From Paraburkholderia sp. FT54 (GTDB taxonomy: Bacteria > Pseudomonadota > Gammaproteobacteria > Burkholderiales > Burkholderiaceae), in NCBI RefSeq assembly GCF_031585635.1, contig NZ_CP134198.1:248001-312000 (forward strand): a stretch of 64,000 bases of DNA. The letters are read 5' to 3'. The notes under the pieces are model-generated. The model saw nothing but the letters and a program-made list of their open reading frames with translations. It was not told where the DNA came from and did not search any database. Shown here in pieces: positions 57,167-64,000 of the stretch; the stretch's first letter is position 1, and every line of letters begins with the position of its first letter. The position numbers and the translations under genes were made by a program.

Positions 57167-58353
57167 GGCAATGCTGATTAAGTCCACCGCTTGTGCGCGT
57201 CAAGCGTTATAGAGAGCACAAGCGACGAGAAAGGCAAAAGACAATGAAGCAGCAGACACTCGCGATGGCCGCGCATCAAGGTGCGGGGTTCGAGACCCGA
57301 CGCAAACGCACGCGACGCGACGAGTTTCTTGACACGATGAACACGATCGTTCCGTGGACCGAACTGTGCGCGGTAATCGAACCGTATTACCCGAAACGCG
57401 GAAACGGTCGCCCGCCGATTGGTTTGGAGCGCATGCTGCGGATTCACTTCGTGCAGCACTGGTTCAATCTGGCCGACTTCGCTTGCGAAGAGGCTCTGTA
57501 TGACAGCACCAGCCTGCGTCGCTTTGTGGGCATTGATCTGGGCTGCGAAGCCGTGCCGGATGCGACAACGCTGCTCAAATTCCGGCGCCTGCTTGAGAAG
57601 CATCAGCTGGGTGAACGGCTCTTCGCCGAGGTGGGGCGGGTGCTGCAAGCCAGCGGTATGAAGCTTGCCAGCGGCACCATCGTGGACGCGACGTTGATCG
57701 CCGCCCCCAGCTCGACCAAGAACAAGCAGCAGGCGCGCGACCCGGAGATGCATCAGACGCGCAAAGGAAAGCAGTGGTATTTCGGCATGAAGTTGCACAT
57801 CGGGGTCGATAGTCAAAGCGGCTTGGCACATAGCGCGGTGGTCACGCCGGCCAACGTCCACGACAAACATCCGCTGCCGAAATTGCTGCATGGGCAAGAG
57901 CAACGGGTCTATGGAGATAGCGCCTATGCGAGCCAGAAAGCGCTGATCCGTGACAAGGCCCCCAAGGCGCGCGACTTCACCAATCAGCGTACGCGCCGTG
58001 CGGGCGAAGTTGACGAAGTAGCACGCGGCAAGAATCGCAACAAGTCGAAGATCCGTGCTCGGGTTGAGCACGTGTTTGCTGTCGTCAAGCGCCTGTGGGG
58101 CTTCACGAAGGTGCGCTATCGCGGTCTGGCCAAGAACGCCAATCGCGCCTTCGTCGCGCTGGCATTGACCAACGTCTATCTCTCGCGCAGGCAATTGATG
58201 GCACCGATCCGCCCGTAATGGGCGAAAAGCGGGCCACAGGCCCGTGCGCAACGCCCTGGTGGGCAGGAAATGCAGGCGGAAAGCTTCACTCACGATGAAT
58301 CTGCCTCTGTTTGCGCCCGAATCGATGAATACAACGGCTTGTTCAGCGTTGCC
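57167..58353 (+). mobile_element. IS5-family element in the 3' end of regulator C
   Basis: A 1187-bp element with inverted ends GGCAATGCTGATTAA and the complement of GGCAACGCTGAACAA. TTAG stands on both sides (57163-57166 and 58354-58357), fitting the YTAR target of the IS5 group. Confidence 0.92.
57244..58218 (+). CDS. IS5-family transposase
   Basis: 324 residues from the ATG for MKQQTLAMAAHQGAGFE, with GAAAGG upstream; a longer frame starts within the terminal region. Typical IS5 blocks: GRPPIGLERMLRIHFVQHWFNLADFACEEALYDSTSLRRFVGIDL, VPDATTLLKFRRLLEKHQL, GTIVDATLIAAPSSTKN (first Asp), VYGDSAYAS (second Asp) and RARVEHVFAVVKRLWGFTKVRYRGL (Glu). It appears intact and possibly active. Confidence 0.95.
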   Translation: MKQQTLAMAAHQGAGFETRRKRTRRDEFLDTMNTIVPWTELCAVIEPYYPKRGNGRPPIGLERMLRIHFVQHWFNLADFACEEALYDSTSLRRFVGIDLGCEAVPDATTLLKFRRLLEKHQLGERLFAEVGRVLQASGMKLASGTIVDATLIAAPSSTKNKQQARDPEMHQTRKGKQWYFGMKLHIGVDSQSGLAHSAVVTPANVHDKHPLPKLLHGQEQRVYGDSAYASQKALIRDKAPKARDFTNQRTRRAGEVDEVARGKNRNKSKIRARVEHVFAVVKRLWGFTKVRYRGLAKNANRAFVALALTNVYLSRRQLMAPIRP

Positions 58354-61273
58354 TTAGATCGTCCAGCAGGCGCCTCGCTATCTTGAGATCGGACGTGTCG
58401 AATCCTTCTGTAAACCGACCATAGATTCCGGCGAGCATGTCATGCGCTTCCGTTGTGCGTCCTTGATCGGACAGCAACCGCGCGAGCGTCGTCGCTGTTC
58501 GCAGTTCCCAGCCGAGAGCCGATTGCTGGCGCGCCGATTCGAGCGAGCGTAACAGCCAGTCCTCGACTTCCGACGGATCTGATCGCGGCGCCGAAGCGAG
58601 GATCCGTCCCTTGATGCGCAGAATCTCCGGCGTCTCGCTCGATCCACCGTTCTCCGTGATCCTCACCAGCGCGTGATCGATTGCGGCGATAGCATCCTTG
58701 ATGTTTCCCAGCACCGCCAAACCTTCCGCCATGGCGCTGGCCAAAGCCGGCGTGAAGGCGTGGTAGCGCCCGGCACACAGTTCTTCCAGACATCCTCGGA
58801 GCAACTGGATGCCGCCTTGCGCATTGCCGCGCCTGATCGACAAAGCACCCGTCAAACCCCGGCTTATAGCCTGAAATAGCCGCAGCGAATGCCGTGCGGC
58901 GTGCGCGGCCAGCCGCTCGATGATGGTTTCCGCCGCAGTCCAGTCTCCGTTCCAGATGAGCACGGATGAGGCCCCCAGCAGTGCAACGCAGAGGGTGCCG
59001 GGTTGCTTGGACTCGTCGGCGTCGTGGAGCGTTTGACGTGCAACCTTCACGGCCTGGTCCGGGTAGCCTTGAAGCCATAGCGTTCGTGAGAGACAGGCCA
59101 GCGCACGGACACGGTGATCGCAGCCGAACTGGATCATGTTGATGCGCCGGGACGCGATCGCGCGAACCACCGCGGCTTCGCCGTGTGTCCTGGCGCTCGC
59201 CTGGTTCCCGATGACGTGATGCGCCACGCCAAGCATCCAGTCTGCCAATGCGGCAGCGGCCGGATCGGCCAGCGACTTGGCAACCACCTGGCTCTGCTGC
59301 GCAACGCGCAATGCGCCCCTGAAATCTCCGATTCGTGTCAGAAAGATGTTGAGACCGCCGAGCAGCCTGAGTTGATGGTACGGTTCATCGAGCGATTCCG
59401 CGAGTTCGAGTCCACGAGTCAAAGCTGAGCGGACCTCCTCACGACACGTGGTGAACATCGACGACAGTCCGAGCGACGCCTGCAATTCCATCTCGCGACG
59501 GCTCCCGCGACTGGCACAATCGAGTGCTGCCAGGGCATGCTCCGTCCAGCGCTGACACTCGCTTAGCAGTGAGAGTTCAAGGAAGAGAGGGGCCGACACG
59601 GCGGCTAGCGCGGTGCTGACGGACGGATCCCCGCGGTCCGAGAAACTCCACTCCAGCGCCGCGCGTACATTTCCGAGCTGCTCGACACACCCCATCAATC
59701 CGTGCGTCGCGCGACAGGTCGAATCAGCGGCGTTAGCGACTTCGAGAAACTGGCAGAAATAGATCGCGTGACGTCGCGCGATCACGTCCATCTCACCACT
59801 TTCCGCGAGTTTCGAGCTAACGTACGCGCGCGTGGTGTCGAGTAGCCGGTAACGCATCGTCGCGTCACCAGCTTTCTCCGCCGACGCAAGCGACTTCGCG
59901 ACGAGACTGCCCACGGCATCCACGACCCGGGCTTCGTCGACATCAACATCCGCCGCGACGGCCCGCGCCGCGTCAAGGGAAAACGTGCCAACGAATAGGG
60001 AAAGCCGGCAAAGGATGGTTTGCTCGAAGGCGGTGAGCAGGCGGTAGCTCCAGTCGAGCATCGCGTTCAGCGTCTGATGACGGGGCAGCGCCGTGCGTCG
60101 GCTCTGCCAGAGCAACCCGAAGCGGTTATTGAGGAACTCCGCGGTTCCACGAATACCATACGCATCGACGCGGCCGGCCACAAGTTCGATTGCCAGAGCG
60201 ATGCCGTCGAGCTTGCGGCAGATGTCGGCGACGATAGAGGCATCCCCGTCGCTCAGCTCGAAGCCATTGTCGCCCGCGGCCGCCCGCTCCACGAAAAGCT
60301 GCACAGCCGGGTATGCCAGTGCCTTCGCGGCCGTCAGCCCTTCTTCGTCGGGTGGGCTCTCCAGCGGCATCAACCGATGGACGTGCTCGCCCTCGACACG
60401 CAGCTTCTCCCGACTCGTCGCGAGGATATGCACCTCTGGAGCGTCCCTGAAGATGCGTTCCGCCAACGTGGCTGTTGCCTCCACCACATGCTCGCAACAA
60501 TCTATGACGAGTAGTAGCCGCCTGTCCTGAAGAAATGCCATAAGGCTCGGCAGCGGGTTGGCGGACTCAACCACGACGCCAAGTGCCGACGCAATCGTGG
60601 CGGGGACCAGCTCCGGTGTGGTAAGCGCGCCGAGGTCGACGAAGCATGCCGGAACCTCGAATTCCGCAACAAAGACATGGCTCACAGATACAGCGACGGT
60701 GGTTTTACCCATGCCGCCTGGCCCCACGATGCTGACGAAGCGCTGGCCGGCAAGCTGGCTTGAAATGGTCCGGACGGCATCTTCGCGACCGACCATGCGC
60801 GTCAGTTGGGCGGGAAGCTGGGTGTCGTAGCCGGAAACAGGCTTCGAGGCCGCGACGGGCTGTTCTGTTGTGGCCTGAAGCTGCACTGGCGTAGCGACAC
60901 GCGAAACCGGAGCGACAAAACAGTAGCCTCTGCCCGGGACATTGGTCACATACCTCGCGCCGGCCTGTCCGTCGCCAAGCGCCTTGCGAAGGTTGACCAA
61001 CTGCGCCCGAAGACTGCTCTCGTCAACGACGACGTCCGGCCAGACGCGCGCCATCAGGTCACGCTTGCTGACGACTTCGCCGGCACGTTCGACCAGCACG
61101 ATCAGGATATCGAGCGCGCGACTGCCCAATCGAAGAGCAACGTCTCCCTGATAAAGAAGACGTTTCGCAGCAAGCAGGCGAAACGGGCCGAATAATGCGA
61201 CCCCGATGTCGCCGACGTGCGCCGAGTCAAGCACGGCGCTCAGCGTCGATGAGACCTGCGTTGAAGTAGACAT
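58343..61273 (-). CDS. Winged-helix/STAND-ATPase regulator C, mosaic copy
   Basis: 976 residues from [16 protein letters not shown]; a longer frame to 61489 crosses the upstream small gene. Architecture as in A and B: winged helix, [24 protein letters not shown]-like half. By eye the first 280 residues and the middle of the TPR half match B, while about 330-520 and a block near the C-terminus ([26 protein letters not shown]) match A. The IS5 replaces the last five residues of the normal end by Arg-Gln-Arg. No HD or catalase gene follows this copy. Confidence 0.9.
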   Translation of the reverse strand: MSTSTQVSSTLSAVLDSAHVGDIGVALFGPFRLLAAKRLLYQGDVALRLGSRALDILIVLVERAGEVVSKRDLMARVWPDVVVDESSLRAQLVNLRKALGDGQAGARYVTNVPGRGYCFVAPVSRVATPVQLQATTEQPVAASKPVSGYDTQLPAQLTRMVGREDAVRTISSQLAGQRFVSIVGPGGMGKTTVAVSVSHVFVAEFEVPACFVDLGALTTPELVPATIASALGVVVESANPLPSLMAFLQDRRLLLVIDCCEHVVEATATLAERIFRDAPEVHILATSREKLRVEGEHVHRLMPLESPPDEEGLTAAKALAYPAVQLFVERAAAGDNGFELSDGDASIVADICRKLDGIALAIELVAGRVDAYGIRGTAEFLNNRFGLLWQSRRTALPRHQTLNAMLDWSYRLLTAFEQTILCRLSLFVGTFSLDAARAVAADVDVDEARVVDAVGSLVAKSLASAEKAGDATMRYRLLDTTRAYVSSKLAESGEMDVIARRHAIYFCQFLEVANAADSTCRATHGLMGCVEQLGNVRAALEWSFSDRGDPSVSTALAAVSAPLFLELSLLSECQRWTEHALAALDCASRGSRREMELQASLGLSSMFTTCREEVRSALTRGLELAESLDEPYHQLRLLGGLNIFLTRIGDFRGALRVAQQSQVVAKSLADPAAAALADWMLGVAHHVIGNQASARTHGEAAVVRAIASRRINMIQFGCDHRVRALACLSRTLWLQGYPDQAVKVARQTLHDADESKQPGTLCVALLGASSVLIWNGDWTAAETIIERLAAHAARHSLRLFQAISRGLTGALSIRRGNAQGGIQLLRGCLEELCAGRYHAFTPALASAMAEGLAVLGNIKDAIAAIDHALVRITENGGSSETPEILRIKGRILASAPRSDPSEVEDWLLRSLESARQQSALGWELRTATTLARLLSDQGRTTEAHDMLAGIYGRFTEGFDTSDLKIARRLLDDLRQR

Positions 61274-61392
61274 ATTGCTTTTTTTCCTGATTGTGGTTCT
61301 TGAAAAGGAAAATGCGCTCCTACAGCATACGTAATGACGTGAGTCGTCGAACGACGGCGGCGCTTGTGTATGGCGGAATAGAGCGCAATAAA

Positions 61393-61475
61393 TTATGAAA
61401 CGAGCGTCTTGAGTTGCTGCCAGAACGCGGCGAATTTGTGCAGTTCGGGGGCGTCCAGGGCAAGCATGGCGTAGT
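61393..61475 (-). pseudogene. Small gene upstream of regulator C, 5'-truncated
   Basis: The last 26 residues of the 45-residue protein ([20 protein letters not shown] to the stop) are present and identical to the copy at 55641. The IS6 element at 61476 removed the start. Confidence 0.65.
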
Positions 61476-62318
61476 GGGTTCTGGTGCAAATGGCTTGTCT
61501 GGCAGAGATGCTTCCTATAGATATCGATACCTTATCGATTGAACAGGACGGCATTCCAGACAGCGAGCGCAGCGGTATCTTTGAGCCTGAACGTGGAGAA
61601 GTTGAACTGACCCTTGCGAATGCGATGCATCAATTCGATGCCTGAAATCGTGGCCGCGGCATTCCTGAACCGTTTGAAGCCGAGCATCACATTCGTTCTG
61701 GACTTGATGTTTCGATGGTCCTGTTCGACCAGATTGTTGAGGTACTTCGAGGACCGGATCTTCGTGTCCTCAGGCAGCAGGCCATCGGCCTTCATCTCAC
61801 GCACCGCCCGGTGTGAGGCGGCATACCCATCGAGCGTGGTCGTCTCTGGCGGCTGTCCCTGATGTTTGATTGCCTTGCTGAAAAAGGCTTTGGCCGCGGC
61901 CACGTCGCGCTTCGCCCTGAGCATGAAGTCCATCGTCTGGCCGGCTCGATCTACCGCACGGTACAGATAAACCCATTTGCCACGAATCTTCAGGTAGGTT
62001 TCGTCCACACGCCACGACCGCCCTGTCGGTACGCCAAAACGGTTCCAGCGCTTGACGAACTGCGGCGTAAAGCGCTTCACCCAACGCATAATCGTGGTGT
62101 GCACCAGCGACAAACCGCGCTCGGCCATCATCTCGACCAGATCGCGCAGGCTGAGCTTGTAGCGAAGGTACCAGCGCACGCAGAGAATGATGATCTCCCG
62201 ATCAGAAGGTCGCCCATCAAACAACGCCTCCAGGCCTTTCCGCTTGCTCATCACCGACCACCAGATTGTTGGGCTGAATACTTTAACCGATTCGCCGAGC
62301 CTATTTGCACCAGAATCC
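61476..62318 (-). mobile_element. IS6-family element, complete
   Basis: An 843-bp element with ends GGGTTCTGGTGCAAAT and ATTTGCACCAGAATCC. It has cut the duplicated block at its left. No 8-bp repeat is seen, suggesting that it marks a recombination or deletion point. Confidence 0.85.
61532..62251 (-). CDS. IS6-family transposase
   Basis: 239 residues from [14 protein letters not shown]; a longer upstream frame is not coding. [45 protein letters not shown] is the helix-turn-helix, [22 protein letters not shown] carries the first Asp, then [16 protein letters not shown] (second Asp) and [16 protein letters not shown] (Glu). It is intact and shows what the broken copy at 37755 would have been. 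Confidence 0.93.
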   Translation of the reverse strand: MSKRKGLEALFDGRPSDREIIILCVRWYLRYKLSLRDLVEMMAERGLSLVHTTIMRWVKRFTPQFVKRWNRFGVPTGRSWRVDETYLKIRGKWVYLYRAVDRAGQTMDFMLRAKRDVAAAKAFFSKAIKHQGQPPETTTLDGYAASHRAVREMKADGLLPEDTKIRSSKYLNNLVEQDHRNIKSRTNVMLGFKRFRNAAATISGIELMHRIRKGQFNFSTFRLKDTAALAVWNAVLFNR

Positions 62319-62488
62319 TTCATAGCGTCTGGACTTGAAGATAAGGGGTGGGTCAGAGTTACCGTGAGATACGGTCTAGTCTGGTGTATGAGCGGTTGAT
62401 GGCCGGCGACGTCAGGCGGCGAGTTTCTGCTGACCGGGTAGATCGTCTTGCATCGGTTCGCCGTCCTTGAAGGCAATGCCTTCCAGTT
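62319..62488. other. Junk between IS6 and the kinase fragment
   Basis: A short minus-strand string ([19 protein letters not shown] and stop, about 62418-62475) looks like the end of some transposase, but I cannot place it. Nothing else is seen. Confidence 0.35.
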
Positions 62489-62745
62489 GCCGTGGAGGAT
62501 ACAGGGAAAGGACTCGATCCCTCGATAGCCGAGCGCATTCTCGAGCCATTCGCGACCACAAAAAGCGATGGTATGGGCCTCGGGTTGTCGATCTGCCGTG
62601 CGATAATAGAGGAGGCGCATGGCGAAGAGCTGAGCGTCTCCCCACGTTCGCCCCATGGCACGGTCTTCCAGTTCACCGTCCCGGTTGCGGCGAGCGGCGA
62701 CTACTCTAACCTTGCCCCTTCGTCCGGACGAATCGCGGCGGTACT
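62489..62745 (+). pseudogene. Sensor histidine kinase, C-terminal fragment
   Basis: [44 protein letters not shown], then [12 protein letters not shown] is the ATP-binding part of a histidine kinase (D-x-G-x-G G1 box, F box EPFATTK, G2 box GMGLGLS). It has lost its sensor, dimerisation and N-box parts, and its end runs into a different gene. Confidence 0.83.
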
Positions 62746-62746
62746 G

Positions 62747-62932
62747 TCAGCCCGGCGACGACGGAACAGCATTGCGAATGAAAAATCCGGTGACGATGCC
62801 GACGTGCGCGTTGGGCCTACTCATGATCGAACGCGCTGCGTGTTCCAAACCGCCCTGCGCAAAACGCACCATGCGACTGATATCCCGCCGAACGGTCTGA
62901 CCGATGATGTCTTCGATGGGCTTGGATGCCAT
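62747..62932 (-). pseudogene. D-glutamate-cyclase-type (DUF4392) protein, N-terminal fragment
   Basis: MASKPIEDIIGQTVRRDISRMVRFAQGGLEHAARSIMSRPNAHVGIVTGFFIRNAVPSS resembles the start of DUF4392/glutamate cyclase proteins (IxTGFFIxxAxPxxxETDGPxG). It breaks off just before the ETDGP motif, where the kinase fragment begins on the other strand. It lies 43 bp after the MFS stop on the same strand, so it once formed an operon with that gene. Confidence 0.68.
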
Positions 62933-62975
62933 TGCCTGCACTTCCTGTTGAATTAATGGAGTGCGAGATCCGCAC

Positions 62976-64000
62976 TCACACCGGAATCTTGCGTTCGTAG
63001 TCGATGCCAATCGAACACACCAGAAGACCCACCCCCATCGCGGCGAAACACTTCAACGCGAGGAAATATGAGCCGGTGTATTGAACGATTGCCCCGACGA
63101 CGATCGGAATTGTCATCCCGCCGAGGTTTCCGCCGAAATTCAGCAAGCCGCCGAGCGCGCCGACCTTGTTGCGCGTAGCGAGCATCGCGGGAATCGACCA
63201 GTACAGCCCGCCCCAGCGGAGGAAGAAAAAGGTCGCCGACAGCAGGATGACAACCATCCTTGGATTCGTCGCATAGGCCACGCAAAACACCGAGATCGTG
63301 GCCACCACCCCGGCAATGCCGAACATGACTCGCATCACCAGGTTGGGCGCTGCACCGCTCGCAAGCCATTTATCGGCGATAAAGCCGCCCACCACTTCGC
63401 CGACGAAGCCGCACATAAATATCAGGAAGCTCGCATTCCCCATTTGCTGCAGGTCGAAACCATGGACCTTGTGCAGATAGGTCGGCATCCAGGTAAGGAG
63501 CCCGTAGTAAAGTGTCGTGCAGCACATGAAGCTGAAAAACATCAGCCACATGGACCGGAACCTGAAGAAATCAATCGATCGGCCTGACAGGTCCTTGGCC
63601 TCCCTGGCATGCTCCAGCGCCTGAGCTCGCTCAATATGGACCGCTTCCGCCTCGTTGACGCCCGCATGCTCGCGCGGCTGATTCCTGATATACCGCCATG
63701 CAACCATGCCGCACAGGATCGTGCCGATACCGGCTATCGCGAACGCGGAGCGCCACGAGTGCATGACCAGAATCAGCCATGCGATCAGTACCGAACCAAA
63801 TGCTGCACCGAGCGGCGAGCCGCCATCCATCAGCGAAGCGCCGCGTACACGCTCGTGTTGCGTAAGCCATGCGGCGTTGAGCGCGCCGCCGGCCGAGGCA
63901 ACGGGGGCCTCGGCAACGCCGAGACCGATCCGTGTCATCAGCAGGCCCGCCGAGCTGGTCGCAATGGCCGCCAGCGCCTGAAAGCCGCCCCAGAACAGCG
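62976..64000 (-). CDS. MFS transporter, partial at the window edge
   Basis: The start lies beyond the window; 341 residues are visible. TRIGLGVAEAPVASAGGALNAAWLTQHERVRGASLMDGGSPLGAAFGSVLIAWLI is the helix 4-5 region of the anion:cation symporter (hexuronate/galactonate-like) family. MFFSFMCCTTLYYGLLTWMPTYLHKVHGF begins the second six-helix half, and GALGGLLNFGGNLGGMTIPIVVGAIVQYTGSY is helices 10-11. It is an inner-membrane importer, probably of an organic acid. With the adjoining glutamate-cyclase scrap the likely substrate is an acidic amino-acid derivative; this is inference. Confidence 0.9.
   Translation of the reverse strand, partial: LFWGGFQALAAIATSSAGLLMTRIGLGVAEAPVASAGGALNAAWLTQHERVRGASLMDGGSPLGAAFGSVLIAWLILVMHSWRSAFAIAGIGTILCGMVAWRYIRNQPREHAGVNEAEAVHIERAQALEHAREAKDLSGRSIDFFRFRSMWLMFFSFMCCTTLYYGLLTWMPTYLHKVHGFDLQQMGNASFLIFMCGFVGEVVGGFIADKWLASGAAPNLVMRVMFGIAGVVATISVFCVAYATNPRMVVILLSATFFFLRWGGLYWSIPAMLATRNKVGALGGLLNFGGNLGGMTIPIVVGAIVQYTGSYFLALKCFAAMGVGLLVCSIGIDYERKIPV

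Noticed and set aside
57178..58293. Minus-strand open frame of about 371 codons
   Set aside because: It runs exactly antisense to the IS5 transposase, whose DDE motifs are clear.
62359..62676. Minus-strand frame between IS6 and the kinase fragment
   Set aside because: Antisense of the histidine-kinase fragment in its right part, and no recognisable domain in its left part.

Overview
The window reads as high-GC proteobacterial DNA, most probably from Burkholderiaceae (Paraburkholderia, Caballeronia or Burkholderia type). Grounds for this inference are base composition, a DUF3331 gene, a divergent pirin/LysR pair, and the many IS21, IS110, IS6, IS30 and IS5 elements. It looks like a mosaic accessory region or megaplasmid segment. 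I saw no tRNA, rRNA, CRISPR array, plasmid replication gene or origin.

Layout: (1) 1-4100: the tail of a chemotaxis receptor, then an IS6-family transposase broken into three pieces with the middle piece inverted, and two decayed IS110 elements. (2) 4100-13832: an intact IS30 copy set in the last codons of an MFS gene, followed by catabolic cluster A (MFS, FAH-family hydrolase and VOC protein leftward; NIPSNAP, polysaccharide deacetylase-like and TetR rightward). Two matching operator-like palindromes lie in the divergent gap. A small orphan gene and a pirin/LysR pair follow. (3) 13911-23612: one MFS gene blown apart by nested insertions (IS21 remnant, group II intron remnant, IS21-1, and IS21-2 carrying IS21-3). 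(4) 23974-28792: catabolic cluster B (VOC, deacetylase-like, FAH, MFS, VOC), paralogous to cluster A, with its VOC-MFS pair duplicated around it. (5) 28900-30700: remnants (DUF3331, internally deleted IS110, serine recombinase, IS3). (6) 30704-37498 and 49564-55521: two copies of a leftward module made of a large winged-helix/STAND-ATPase regulator, a cyanamide-hydratase-type HD protein and a catalase. A third, mosaic regulator copy sits at 58343-61273. (7) Between the copies: an IS6 element carrying a second IS30, a Sel1-like gene, an SDR gene, a membrane protein, DUF3331, an IS3 element, and a periplasmic peroxide locus (katB, ankB and a truncated Tat-exported HD protein). (8) The right edge: IS6, a histidine-kinase scrap fused by deletion to a D-glutamate-cyclase-type scrap, and an MFS gene running off the window.

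Functionally, clusters A and B look like inducible catabolic loci: MFS uptake, VOC and FAH enzymes for ring or C-C cleavage, and deacetylase-like hydrolases. The most interesting theme is oxidative stress. Three catalases occur within 20 kb, and each has an HD-hydrolase gene on the same strand next to it or one gene away: two cytoplasmic pairs and one periplasmic pair with lipobox and Tat signals. Two of the pairs lie downstream of a STAND-type regulator. I know of no described catalase-HD system of this kind; it is the best candidate here for an undescribed one. All functions are read from sequence patterns; no database search was possible.
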